Source: Lytechinus variegatus (taxonomy: Eukaryota; Echinodermata; Echinoidea; Temnopleuroida; Toxopneustidae). Taken from it: DNA of 64,000 nucleotides. The DNA is taken from the NCBI RefSeq assembly GCF_018143015.1, contig NC_054754.1, positions 23,424,758 through 23,488,757 on the forward strand, read 5' to 3'. The first letter of the stretch is position 1. Each line of letters opens with the position of its first letter. Below are positions 11,535 through 23,617 of the stretch, piece after piece. The notes beneath the pieces were generated by a model that saw nothing but the letters and a program-made list of their open reading frames with translations, made no database searches and was not told the origin of the DNA. The position numbers were made by a program, and so were the translations under genes.

Positions 11535-11762
11535 CCTAATAATCAGAGACAAAATGAGCCCAAGATTTTGAGGGAGTCAGATGTGTCATATCAGGCAAAA
11601 TTCAATAGAAGTTGTGAGCGAGCAAGCTTTTCATTAAAAAAAATCACATTTTGTAGCTTGACATAAAAATATTCAGAAAATGTTATATTTCATTTTTCTT
11701 TCCCTTTTTTTTTTGGGGGGGGGGGAGAGCATCCCAAGCCTCCCCCCATCTATGCACCTCTG
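11535..11762 (-). repeat. G/C-capped AT-rich repeat, copy 2 (inverted)
   Basis: gttgtgagcgagcaagc...aaatattcagaaaatgttat...ggggggagagcatcccaagcctcc is the reverse of the 10618 and 15800 copies. The strand is inferred from the position of the G-run. Confidence 0.6.
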
Positions 11763-11921
11763 TCTAGTGTCTATATTACTGTTATATTGTTATTTCAAGA
11801 CTAATTTTCATAGAAACGATTGGTTCAGAAAAATTATTAAACACATGCAGCCTTTCATGGAAAGTTCCCCCGGTTGTCCCGAAAAGGTGTGTTTTGTTTG
11901 ACTTTCCTCCTCAACCCACCC

Positions 11922-13380
11922 TTTCGAGAAAAGCTCTCGCGGCATATCTCAACGTCCGTATGACATATTTGTCCTGCCCACCAGAGGTGAAGGCGAGACT
12001 AAGGGATCCAAATGTCGTCTGTCCGTCCGTCACAAACCTGTAATGACACATAACTCCACAACCGTAAGTCGCTTTTAAACCAAACATGGATGGTAGATGG
12101 ACCTGGGTGACCTGCATGTTGAGCTGCAGTCAGAGGTCACATGGTAAGGTCAAAGGTCATTTTCAGGTCAACGTTAAAGTTTACATGCAACACTTTTATG
12201 ACACCTAACTCCACAACCGTAAGTCGCTTTTCAACCAAACTTGGATGGTAGATGGACTTGGGGGACCTGCATGTTATGCTGCAGTCTGAGGTCATATGGT
12301 AAGGTCAAAGGTCATTTTCAGGTCAACGTTACAGTTCACATGCAAGACTCTTATGACACCTAACTCCGCAACCGTAAGTCACTTTTCAACCAAACTTGGA
12401 TGTTGGATAGACTTGGGGGACGTGCATGTTATGCTGCAGTCAGAGGTCACATGGTAAGGTAAAATATCATTTACAGGTTAAAGTTTACATGCAAGACTCT
12501 TATGACACCTAACTCCGCAACCATAAGTCACTTTTCAATCAAACATGGATGGTCGATGGACTTGGGGGACCTGCATGTTATGCTACAGTCAGAGGTCACA
12601 TGGTAAGGTCGAAGGTCATTTTCAGGTCAACGTTAAAGTTTACATGCAGGACACCTAACTTCGCAAATGTAAGTCGCTTTTCAACCTAACATGGACAGTA
12701 GATGGACTTGGGGGACCTGCACATGTTACGCTGAAGTGGGAGGTCACATGATAAGTTCAAAGGTCATTTTCAGGTCAACGTCAAAGTTTACATGCAAGAC
12801 TCTCTTATGAAAACTAACTCCGCAACCGTAAGTCACTTTTCAACCAAACTTGGATGTTGGATAGACTTGGGGGACGTGCATGTTATGCTGCAGTCGGAGG
12901 TCACATGGAAAGGTCAAAGGTCATTTACAGGTTAAAGTTTACATGCAAGACTCTCTTATGACACCTAACTCCGCAACCGTAAGTCACTTTTCAACCAAAC
13001 TTGGAAGGTAGATGGACTTGGGGGACCTGCATGTTATGCTGCAGTCAGAGGTCACATGGAAAGGTCAAAGGTCATCTACAGGTTAAAGTTTACATGCAAG
13101 ACTCTCTTATGACACCTAACTCCGCAACCGTAAGTCACTTTTCAACCAAACTTGCAGACTTATGCTGCAGTCGGATGTCACATGGTAAGGTCAAAGGTCA
13201 TTTTCAGGTCAATATTAAAGTTTACGTGCAAGGCTGGTATGACAAGTGTTATTCCATCCCAGTAATTTCACAATGAAGTTTCGATATAATTCTTGCGTGC
13301 CCTCGCAAATCACAATATTTCTGGTTATTTTCATAAGTGGGCGAGACAAAAATTGCTTTTGCCTTGTTTTTTAGTCATGT
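11922..13380 (+). repeat. Tandem array of eight ~150-bp units with DR1 motifs
   Basis: Units start at aactcc(a/g)caaccgtaagtc near 12052, 12208, 12362, 12511, 12657, 12816, 12967 and 13118. Each carries gtagatggacttgggggacc, catgttatgctgcagtc(a/g)gaggtcacatgg and, in most, aaggtcaaaggtcat. The flanks (gcccaccagaggtgaaggcgag...; ttcataagtgggcgagac) look like element ends. A fragment of the left flank recurs near 889-935. Open frames across it are periodic artefacts. Confidence 0.85.
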
Positions 13381-13569
13381 TCAAAATGAATTAGTGATGA
13401 TTTCATTTTTCTCGGCATTTTAATCCCCAAGTCTGCATGGTTTAATTATGTTTGATGCATGTTTTGCCTTTAGTAGACAGCTGGCAGCCCTCTGTCTCGA
13501 GGAGTATTTTTATATCTTTTTCTGTATTTGGTGAGTGAAGCCAACGAAATTCAGCTGAACAACCAACAT

Positions 13570-13768
13570 AAAGGCATGGTCACACCGGCCGAGCGTTGTT
13601 GGAGCGGTAGGGAAAGAGGGTAGAATTTTTCTCTCAAAAGGGGGGAAAAAATCGAAAACAAAAAAAACTAAAATCGAACTTGAAAATGGTAAACGGTAGT
13701 GAGCAGTGATGATTTTTTTTCTCTCCGCTCCACGACCGCTCCAACAACGCTCGGCCGGATGCCTTTAC
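13570..13768. mobile_element. Small hairpin MITE
   Basis: The ends AAGGCATGGTCACACCGGCC and GGCCGGATGCCTTT are inverted. The arms extend as GAGCGTTGTTGGAGCGGT and ACCGCTCCAACAACGCTC. The loop is A-rich and non-coding. Confidence 0.8.
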
Positions 13769-13770
13769 AC

Positions 13771-14369
13771 TTAAGGGGAATCCAGCCTTGGTCATAAAAT
13801 ATAGTGTTGGAAAGGAGAAAATTAGATAAAACAGAATGGTGAAAGTTTGAAAGAAATTGGACCAACAATAAGAAAGTTATGGCTGCTTTAAAATTGAAAT
13901 CCCTATGATTATGTAGATTTCAAAGTGGCAACTGGGTAAGTAAATTATGACAAGAGGCAAGGACAACTTTCCCATAGGCCATGTACTTAATTATCAGGGA
14001 TTTGTGTTTTTCTCCTAACTGCCCTTCCCCTGGGGCAGTAATCTAAATATAACCCTGGTAGTATATTGTTTTATGTCCTCATGTGAAAGAAAAATAAAAA
14101 TTTGAAGTAAAACATTTGAAAAAATAACATATTAGCCATTTTATGTATTGGAGTACATGGAAGAGTAGTCCTTGCCTTACATCACTGTGACATCACATAT
14201 GTGGCCAATTTGCAGTCTCGTGGATCTAGGGATTACCAATATTCACAACTTTAAAAAAATAACTTTCTTATTATTTGTCAGATAGTGTTCAAACTTTCAC
14301 CTATGAACTTGACTGATTTTTCTTATTCCCCTAAGAACAAATTTTTATTTGGGTTGGATTCCCCTTTAA
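13771..14369. mobile_element. TTAA-flanked foldback MITE
   Basis: TTAAGGGGAATCCAGCC at the left and GGTTGGATTCCCCTTTAA at the right. The inner arms mirror as well (gaaagtttgaa...ataagaaagttat against ataactttcttatt...gttcaaactttc). It is non-coding and inserted next to the hairpin at 13570-13768. Confidence 0.8.
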
Positions 14370-14700
14370 CAGAGATTGAAGCTTTTGTTCTAGTTTTGGC
14401 TCTGCTATTTTTTTGATTGGATGTATTTCCTGATTTATCACAATAATTGCAAGTTTTATCATGATTTAACTTTTTGAAAATTATGCTATTATGTGATTAA
14501 GGCTACATCTCTTGTACTTTCTACCGATAGTCTCAATATAACGTTATTAATGGATTATTTCTTGTAAAAAATCCTAAAGATAGGAACTAACTCTGTGGTT
14601 AGTAGATAAATATGACTCACTTGTCCAGGTGTTGATAAACGGGCCGCTGCTGAGTAGGCCTAGAGTTTTCTTAATTATAAATATATAATTGATTTCATGA

Positions 14701-15799
<1,099 letters not shown>

Positions 15800-16065
15800 A
15801 CAGTGGCATACTGAGGGGTGGGGGCTCGGGGTGCTCCCCCCCCTCCCAATACAAAATTATGACCAAGGAAAAAAGTGGAAAGAAAAATAACAGAAAACAT
15901 AGAAAGTGAAATATGATATTATTCTGAATATTATGTCAAAATCACAAAATTGGATATTTTAGTAAAAACTGGAAATTTTTGCTTGCTCGCTTCACAACTT
16001 TTTAATGCATTTTACCTGATCTGCCATATCTTCCTCCTTCAAAATTGACTCAATACACCATTGCC
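15800..16065 (+). repeat. G/C-capped AT-rich repeat, copy 3
   Basis: cagtggcatactgaggggtggg...ctcccccccctcccaatacaaaattatgac starts it, with the AT-rich body shared with 10618-10855 and an end at ctcaatacaccattgcc. It is absent from arm B of the THAP duplication, so it inserted into arm A afterwards. Confidence 0.65.
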
Positions 16066-16639
16066 ATTGAAAGACATGAATATTTTCTTGTTTGTCCTGT
16101 CAAGCACAATTAAACTTGGTGAAGGATTCAATGACCCCTTGAAAATAGGATTCATGTCTTTTATAGGTACCATTACATAAATTGTTTCACATAATTATTA
16201 TCAAAGGTACCATAACATAATTTGTTTCACATAATAAAAAGGATTTGAATGATTACAAATTCTCCCAATTAAAAATGCAAATCTTCTCACTTGGGTTGAC
16301 AAGAAAGTCTCTTCTTACTTATGAAGGAAAATTCAAAGGTAAAAGAAGTTCAAATTAAAACCAATGTAATTCAGGTAAATGAATAAATTTATTAGTGAAA
16401 TTTGACAGCATTTTTCGAAAATTATGGCAAAGATAATGAATATATTATAAGTCTGCTGATTAGCCAAAAGTCTAAAAGTATAAAACGTCCCGTGTTGGCT
16501 CAAGCATGAATTTATTTTTTAAATGCCATTTCAAAGATAAGATCTTAGAGCATCTATTAATATCAAAATATAGATATAATATTTTGAGACAAAGCAAAGA
16601 TTTTATAATTTCAACCAATAAGTGCAAGAATAATGATGC

Positions 16640-17491
16640 ATTTGTCATTTATGATTTAAAATAGAATTTCCATTGGATTAGATTTGTAAGAAAAATAATG
16701 TTTTTGAGCAATTCAAGGTCCGACATGAACTCATACATTGTTGCATTACTGCGTATCCGGATGCCGCAAACTTGGTCCCTAAACTTCTGCGAGACTTGAC
16801 CAACAAAAAAATATGAGGACATGTTTCTAACTGTGGAATTATTGCAAAACATGTGGAGGGGGGCTTATTAAAGTGATGGTCCAGGCTGAAAATATTTATA
16901 CATGTAGCTTAATAAATAGAGTAGAAGTCACTGAGCAAAATGCCGAAAATTTCATCAAAATCAGATGACAAATAATCAAGTTATTGAATTTGATAGTTTA
17001 TAACAGTAGTTTGTGAAAACGGTCGTCATGCATATTCATTAGGTGGGCTGATGATGTCACATCTCAAATTGTTCTTTTGAATTTTATTATATGAAATTAT
17101 GTTTATTAAATTTTATCTTCCAAGAACTAGAAAAATTGGATTGACAACTGATTTAGTACATTAGATATTAATTGCTGAAACTTATTTCATCATAATGGAG
17201 ACACATCATTTACACATGTATGAAATAATGAAAAAATTATGATTTTATGAACCAAACAGAAAGTGGGGATGTGACATCATCCCACCTAATGAATATTCAT
17301 GATATGACTATTTTCTCAAAATATTGCTAAACTTTAAACTTCAATAACTTTATTATTTGTTATCCGATTTTGATGACATTTTCAGCATTTTGCTCAGTGG
17401 ATTCTACTCTATGTATTAAGATATAAATATTTTCAGCCTGGACCATTCCTTTAAGACCCCCCCTTCCTCCTTTGGGGCCAGATAGGGTTAA
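16640..17491 (-). mobile_element. piggyBac-like MITE (arm A copy), split by a nested element
   Basis: The right end is ccagataGGGTTAA (TTAA at 17488). Body motifs ccattggattagattt, gagcaattcaaggtccgac and tgcgagacttgacc are shared with the copies at 25683-26270, 27474-28119, 32874-33618 and 50605-51352. The left end is unclear. The foldback element at 16868-17454 splits it. Confidence 0.6.
16868..17454. mobile_element. TTAA-flanked ATGGTCCAGG foldback MITE, nested
   Basis: TTAAAGTGATGGTCCAGGC starts it and GCCTGGACCATTCCTTTAA ends it, with long mirrored arms (ctgagcaaaatgccgaaaat against attttcagcattttgctcag). Arm B of the THAP duplication has the empty site (gcttattaagcccc), showing TTAA as target. 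A sister copy is at 62164-62691. Confidence 0.85.
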
Positions 17492-17695
17492 TAAATCATC
17501 ATGAATATTTAAACATGTTTATTTTGCTGCACGTCCATTGAAAAGGATTCATTTCTAAACAAATATTATTCTAAATGTACTATTGAATATTAATTTGACA
17601 AATTTAAAGTCATTTTTTCATTCTTGCATCTCGGTTTATTCAATTTTTCTTCTTTTTTTAATGTTTTTTTTTTTTTATTCACTCTTCTCGTACAG

Positions 17696-17842
17696 AATGC
17701 ACACAAACCAGGGAAACCCTCGAAAGAAAGTCATTTAGATTCAGCAAGCAACCTCCCAGATACTGCAAAGACACCTGTACCAAAGTCTTCAGCACCTTCC
17801 CTGGGACTGCAAGAGTTACTCAATGCCAAAAATCTAAGAGGG
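17696..17842 (+). pseudogene. THAP locus copy A, second exon
   Basis: Exactly 49 codons run between acceptor ctcgtacag and donor GTAAAG at 17843, phase 0 at both ends, continuing the frame of 14723-14928. The product is a hydrophilic linker (NAHKPGKPSKESHLDSASNL, then a TPVPKSSAP-rich stretch and SLGLQELLNAKNLRG). No domain is recognised. The minus-strand copy at 25340-25485 keeps the splice sites but is broken. Confidence 0.6.
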
Positions 17843-18161
17843 GTAAAGTGGAAGATAACAGCAACATATATCTAAATGGGGTATTGTACAGTATGATTGA
17901 TCAACCAATGATACCAGTTGTATTCTGACATTTAAATCCATGTCCCTCTGACCAATGTTGTCAAATAAAAACCTTGCTTTGAGCATAACATCCTCAAGGT
18001 GGTCTGAAATTCTATTAGAAGGTACATGTACTCTTCTGTGGAAGTTCATTTTATGCTTTGACTGCTAATCTATAAGTTTTATTATCAATATGCTAGTGTT
18101 CTGAAGTTGATGTGTTAATAATCAATTGTTTTAATGTTTTATTCTATTTAAAACATAATAG

Positions 18162-18496
18162 ATGGAGACCAGCAGCATGGCAGCAGGAGCTAATGTTGGT
18201 CGTGATGAGGCATATACCACCATCAACAATGCTGCAATTGCAGTCACCACCACCAAGTCTGCTTCTGTCACTGCCATCACCATTGCCACCGCCATTACCA
18301 AGACCACTCCTGACACAAAGCCCCCAAGTCCTCAACTGACCAGATATTGCAGCTGGAGAAGGATATACCAGGAACTTCAAAGCCAGGGCTTGCCAGTCTC
18401 CTACAATAAGAAAAATGCCATGGGCCCATCTAATGAACTAGTAGTAGAATATTTGGCCACAGTTGTAGAAATGCAGAGACTAACATACTGCCACAG
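18162..18496 (+). pseudogene. THAP locus copy A, third exon (A/T-rich low-complexity protein)
   Basis: The acceptor cataatag is at 18161, and the donor is after CCACAG (GTAAAA at 18497). Read in the frame carried from the preceding exon it is open for 111 codons: an Ala/Thr-rich first half (AAIAVTTTKSASVTAITIAT) and a more ordinary second half with YCSWRRIYQELQSQGLPVSY and ELVVEYLATVVEMQRL. Joining it to the next plausible exon (21356) brings TGA immediately, so the message would end here. I do not recognise the second half as a named domain. Confidence 0.45.
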
Positions 18497-18587
18497 GTAA
18501 AAATCAATGTCAGATATGATGGATAGTCTTTGAAATATGGGTTGCAGAATGAATATCAGTAAAACCCATCATGATGTGCTATCTGAT

Positions 18588-19261
18588 TTAACCCTAAAAA
18601 GGCCGTGGGAGCCCAAAAATTTTCACGATAAATCCACAACGTGAAAGATTGTGCCGCGTCATTATAAAGCCTTTTTTAAAAAAAGTTTATGAGTGTTCAG
18701 ACAAAATTTGTGACACCTGGGTACCCGGTTCTGCAATTATGCAACATTGTGCATTGTGTAAGTACACATGTCAGAATTGCACTAAAATGTGATTTCATGG
18801 ACAAATCCAATGCAAAATCTGTTTCTAGCCAGAATTCATAATTGTATCGTACCGGTTAATGTTTATTTTTACTGATTAAAATCTATTAATTTCATTGTGC
18901 TTATGATCAGAAAATTTTGTCAACAATATAAAAAAAGTAAAAAAAAACAAAGAAATACTTAAGAAAGGAAAAAAATACATATGAAAGGTATGTGATATCA
19001 ATTAATTTTTATGTGTCTGAACAAAAACTTCAAGGTCTGTGTTTATAGATTTCCAGCCAAATTCTAATTTCATGCATGATTTAGTAAAACATATAATTCT
19101 AAATAATTTTAGAATGATCAAATATACAATTTTTTCATCTGTGGCAGGCATTTTGCATTTCTTCACAATTGCGCAATTAACGGTCAATCTTGAGGGCCCC
19201 CACTCCCCTTCCGCCCATCTTTCCTGCCTCCAAAATACCCTGGCAGTCTTATTAGGGTTAG
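18588..19261 (-). mobile_element. piggyBac-like MITE
   Basis: TTAACCCTAAAAAGGCCG at the left and GGCAGTCTTATTAGGGTTAG at the right form the terminal inverted repeats (CCCTAAaAAG / CTTATTAGGG) next to TTAA or TTAG. Body motifs such as cacaattgcgcaattaacgg match the family. It is non-coding. Confidence 0.7.
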
Positions 19262-19306
19262 ATTAAGTCTACATTAAGCAAACATAAAATTCTTACAATT
19301 GAATTC

Positions 19307-19565
19307 AGTGGCGTAATGAGCCAAATATTTTGAGAGGGCTAAATATGGCGAATGGAACAAAAGTTCTCCAAAGAGAGCGAAGGGAGTGTGCAAAATTTTA
19401 GAACTTTTTAATACAGAAATCAAAATTTGGAAAGATTTTGACGTAATAATATCCAGTAAATACTCTCTATTTCACCCTTTCTCGTTCGCTTTCTTTCTTT
19501 TTCTCCTTTTCTTTCTTGGTCGTTAAACATTGGGGGGGGGGGGGCAGTCAGACCGCAGGTCCCTA
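19307..19565. repeat. Repeat fragment beginning CAGTGGCGTAATGAGCC
   Basis: cagtggcgtaatgagcca...gagagcgaagggagtgtgc and a G-run (19530) recall the G/C-capped repeats elsewhere in the window. The right boundary is uncertain. It is non-coding. Confidence 0.4.
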
Positions 19566-21354
19566 TGCTAATGAGCAAAAAGTCCAGATACATCCAAATC
19601 ATCTCGTGGCTGAATCCTTGCAAAATCTTGTGATTCATGAGATTTTCTTTCTCGAGTCTAAGAATTTACCTGTTTTAAAGAGAAATTCCAGTATTGGTAA
19701 CGATCTCAAAATGACTTTTTACAGAATCTAATATAATGACCACCCAAGTGTCTGTTTGTATGAATAAAAAATATGTGCCAAATGATTCTGGAAGAAATTG
19801 TGTAATTGCTGAGAAATAAGCAAAATAAGCTCATATTCCAGCAATAATAATACACTGTCCCACGTGTGCCTATCTGTGTTGGTGATCTTCAGTGTGAACA
19901 TTTTTCAGCGTAGATTTCAAGATTTCACAAAGTTCAGTTTATGTAACTTTACCAAATCTAGATCCTCGATGATATACTGACAATTAAGCCAGACTTTCTC
20001 ATGAAATCAGTGTTTACTGCAACTACTGGCATTTCTTTTTAACCTCAAGTTAAATTAAATATTATTGCACTATCAGATAGAGTAAAAGTTACTCTTTCAT
20101 ATTGGTCATTTATTTTGTATACAATATTTTGTTAAATAAGTAAATTTCTGGCCTGAAAGTGTGCCTCAAAACTTAATTTTCTTCTTCCATTTTCTTTTGC
20201 ACATTGTGCAAACTTTTTATTTTGAGCCTCAATGATATCCATATCACCATAAAGCTGAACTTCTTTTCTTTCTCACAATGCCACTCTTGATATGCGGCAC
20301 CTTTTAATCGGGTCAAGATCACACTTTTCCCACTAAGGTACAATACGAGATTTCTGTAATTTTGTACTTGCATGAAATCCAGAGTTCTGATTGGCTGGAT
20401 AAGGTTCACAGAACAACAGGCACAGGGTATTTGAGGAGATTACCACATGGGAAGTGTGACCTTCCTACGAACCCTGGCACTGGAACCGTTGGAATTTGCC
20501 ACTGGGTGGTCTATTTGACCAATCAGAATGCAGTATTCTTGTTTTCAAACTGCTTTATGTACTTGGCAAATGAAAAGTGTGATCTTGACCCGATTAAACC
20601 AATTCTTATTTTGAAACCTATATCGTTTCAAAGCATACATATTCAGCTTTATCATGATATAAAAATCATTTGGGCTCAAACACAAATAAAGTGTGAAAAT
20701 AGCAACTTTTGTCTGGTGAAAATATTTATTTTATAGCATATTTTAGATCAAACTTTGAACCTATATTACAAAATCTTTGAATAAATCCAAACATATGACA
20801 TGAAAGAATGATTCTTCTTCTTTACAATGGTACCAAATTCATGAAATTCGATGCACAGTTAGAGCAGCAATGACCGAATGAAAAGGTGTTATGGTCCGCG
20901 TCAAGCTCATTAAATATACAAAACATCTCAAGTCATGAATATCATTTGGATGAAAGAAGCCACTCTCTTGGGACCTGCAGTCTGACTGGGGGGCATGGCC
21001 CCCATCTATACATCAGTGATGGATTTAATACTTTTTGCATGTACGATGACGATGCTCGCTCTCTCTCACCCATCCTCACTATGTGTATATGTGTGTGCAA
21101 GATGAATTATGAGGAATAATTGCATGAACTGACGTTTTTCAACCAGAGATTGATCCTTATATATTATTTACTATTGCATTTTTGTTCATCATATTGACCC
21201 ATCTTGACCCCTTTACCCCCCCCCCCCCCTGACAAAAACCTAATAGTCAAATGAAGTTTCCTTTTCTTTTCTTTTGATATACATGTAATGTATTCATGTG
21301 AGAAAAAAAATTATAGTGCCAAACATTTTTTGAAAATTTTAATTTATTCCTTCA
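19566..21354. other. Gene-free stretch apart from the hairpin at 20295-20610
   Basis: AT-rich DNA. Short G/C runs near 20990 and 21220 look like ends of degraded G/C-capped repeats. Confidence 0.55.
20295..20610. mobile_element. Hairpin element
   Basis: TTTTAATCGGGTCAAGATCA with CACTTTTCCCAC is mirrored by GAAAAGTGTGATCTTGACCC with GATTAAACC at 20570-20600. The inner arms show tctgattggctgg and gaccaatcagaatg, also complementary. The 124-codon frame that crosses it is a by-product. Confidence 0.7.
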
Positions 21355-21355
21355 G

Positions 21356-21472
21356 GTGAGGTTTTGTCCACAGTTCCAGAAGGACACAAAATAGTATCAG
21401 AAAGTCATGCCAGAATCAACAACTGAAGGGTTTGAAGAGCCAGATAAAGAGCCGAGAAATGTGATTTTAAAG
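21356..21472 (+). pseudogene. Possible further exon of the THAP locus
   Basis: A pyrimidine-rich acceptor (ttattccttcag) and a strong donor (AAG|GTAAGT at 21473) bound 117 nt. All three frames contain a stop. The best of them (EVLSTVPEGHKIVSESHARI) stops after 22 codons and does not fit the incoming phase. It may be untranslated, or a decayed coding exon. Confidence 0.3.
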
Positions 21473-21854
21473 GTAAGTTAAACTTATTTATAATTCTGAT
21501 TCATTTTGGCATAGAAAGTAAGTCATAATAACAATTTGAATTATTTTTGTCTTCTTGATTTGCTCTTTGTCAGGAATCCAAATTTTAGAATTAAACTCTT
21601 AGTTTGAGGTGTTGATGATTTTTTTTTCAGCTGCAAAAGTAACAAACCAATATCAATCATTGGTCGATAATGTGACTTGCTTTCTCTTGCCAAATTGGTA
21701 CATGTATATTCTGCATTTCTATAATGATTGACCCCACCACTAGCACATAAGATGCAACATGTCAAATAACTGTCAAACTCACTTCATCATGTATTTAATT
21801 ATTAATATTTCATTAAAGGAGTAAAAGGACTCAGAAAGATTACCCGAAAAAGCT

Positions 21855-22033
21855 CACAGAATTTTTTTTACTGGTAGACCCTTTACATTCATTTGATGAA
21901 TTGAGTTCATGCAAAATCAACTGAATGTTATGAGTACAAAAGAATTCACAGAATTTTTTTTACTGGTAGACCCTTTACATTCATTTGATGAATTGAGTTC
22001 ATGCAAAATCAACTGAATGTTATGAGTACAAAA
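21855..22033 (+). repeat. Two-copy 92-bp tandem duplication
   Basis: cacagaattttttttactgg...gttatgagtacaaaa occurs at 21855-21946 and again at 21947-22033, essentially identical. It is recent and non-coding. Confidence 0.9.
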
Positions 22034-22205
22034 TCCTGTTAATACACCTTACTGTGAGGCTATTCTGGTAGGTCATCCCGGGAGTGCCTGAGGATCTTGT
22101 CCATTTGGATAAATCTTGCAAAGTACCAAGAGGTGCCTCCACCCCCCCCCCCACTCTATTAAGGGTTAACAATGAAATTGAAATTAGGAATAAGTTTAGT
22201 ATCTT

Positions 22206-22713
22206 CCGGGGGGGGGGGGGCACTCAGTATATAATGCATAGTGGGTATGTGCCGCGGAGGGGACCCCCATTTTCACACTCAAATTTCCGTTCCAAGGCAT
22301 AGCATTTTTGCCTTGTTGATAAAAAGAACAAAGAAAGCCGCTCCAAGGCATAGCATTTTCTTCTTATCGAGAAAAAAGAAGAGGGAAATCCGCTCCAAAG
22401 CTAGCATATTTTTCGTTACGCCGCTCCGATCGCATTGAACGAGTCGAATTTTGGTGAAAAGCGGCCGCAGAGCTCCCCCGGCGGAGGCCGCGCTAGCTGC
22501 ATCATGCACGCATGACCGTTCCGTGGGGATGCATACGCACTCACACGCTGGCGATCCGTTCCAAGGACCCCCGTTTTCACAAACATTTGTCGTTCCGAAG
22601 CCCGTTCCGAGGACCCTCCTTTTTACAATAAGCCCGCTCCAAGGCCCCCGTTTTTTGTCTCGCCCGCAGCACACCCCCACCACATTTTTGGTCGAGTGCC
22701 CCCCCCCCCCGGG
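22206..22713 (+). mobile_element. C/G-capped element, copy 1
   Basis: CCGGGGGGGGGGGGCACTC at the left and GAGTGCCCCCCCCCCCGGG at the right are terminal inverted repeats. The interior repeats the word CCGTTCCAAGG/CCGCTCCAAGG about eight times, usually followed by (gcatagcattt) or (acccccgtttt). Copies are at 34921-35399 and 36416-36970. Frames are open across much of it (including the minus strand) because of high GC, not clear coding. Confidence 0.8.
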
Positions 22714-22755
22714 AGTATCTTGCTCATATGCATTATAAATTAATTACTATTTCAG

Positions 22756-23070
22756 GTACTTCAATCACATGCACAGTAGGAGCAAAAACAGCAGCAAACA
22801 CACAGGAGATGTAACACTACATTGACCAACAGCAACAACTACAGCAGCATCAACAATTTCTGCAGGAGATGCAAAAACCACACTGGCAACCTCAACAACA
22901 TCAAGGTGTCCAACAAGCACTCCGGGAACGTTAACAGCAACCACAGCTTCAGCTGGAGTTTCAACAAACACATCAGAAAAAAACCAACAGCAGCAAAAAA
23001 AACACTTATGAATAATGAAATGAATCTAATTGAAACTCAAAAGCCAATGACGCAACATCTTTGACAAACT
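22756..23070 (+). pseudogene. Gln-rich terminal exon remnant
   Basis: After an acceptor (tactatttcag) the sequence is rich in CAA/CAG. One frame reads DQQQQLQQHQQFLQEMQKPH, then on to QQALRER, a TAA stop at about 22933, and again Q-rich sequence (QQPQLQLEFQQTHQ) in the same frame to TAA at about 23010. Upstream Gln codons are in another frame and follow a TAG. This is what a Gln-rich coding exon looks like after a nonsense change and an indel. AATAAA motifs near 23166 and 23180 could be its poly(A) signal. I infer the 3' end of the THAP locus. Confidence 0.4.
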
Positions 23071-23339
23071 GAGACAATTATTCATTCTTTTACAGGATAA
23101 AGAAATACTTTTTTAAAGTGTAAATTTGCAGGAACACAATGGATGTTCCTATGTATCTATTTAATGAAATAAATTTGACTTTAATAAATTCAGTAAATTC
23201 AATTCAATAAATTTAGTGATTCAATAAATATCTACTTTTATTTGTCAATGAGTGAAAATACCTGTATTTTCTATTTAGAATGACAAAAAGCAATTTATCA
23301 ATTCAATATCATCAAAAACTTTAGCAATATGGTTGTTAG

Positions 23340-23590
23340 GCCCTCCAAATTGTTGATATTTTGATGAAAAAGCCGTTTCTGCTGCAATATTTGACGCAAC
23401 TCAAATAGATCAAATATTGTCGCAGAAATTGTCATTTGCCCCTGAAAGTATCTGCGGCAAATATTTGACGCAGCTCAAATAGCTGCATCAAATATTGCCG
23501 CAGAAATTGTCATTTGCCGCTGTTTTGAGATTTGCCGCAGAAAATGGGAGTTGCCGCTGCGGCAAATGTTTTATGAAACGGGCCCCAGGT
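23340..23590 (+). repeat. Two-unit repeat of TTTGCCGCAGAAAT words
   Basis: caatatttgacgcaactcaaatag...gcagaaattgtcatttgcc is followed by a second unit, caaatatttgacgcagctcaaatag...gcagaaattgtcatttgccgc. It ends gaaacgggcccc, like the ends of other MITEs here. Both units contain near-palindromic ATTTGACGCA/TGCATCAAAT. Confidence 0.6.
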
Positions 23591-23617
23591 CAATCAAAAT
23601 ATTTTCGAATTCGTGCT

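Noticed and set aside
13001-13276. A 91-codon frame with repeated CCSQRSHGKVKGH-like phrase
   Set aside because: The repetition is that of the 150-bp tandem DNA array, not a repeat protein.
11922-13380. CRISPR-like array
   Set aside because: Units are ~150 bp and tandem, with no short repeat/unique spacer structure; the genome is eukaryotic.
20362-20736. A 124-codon open frame
   Set aside because: It crosses a hairpin element and flanking DNA, with no domain and no splice context.
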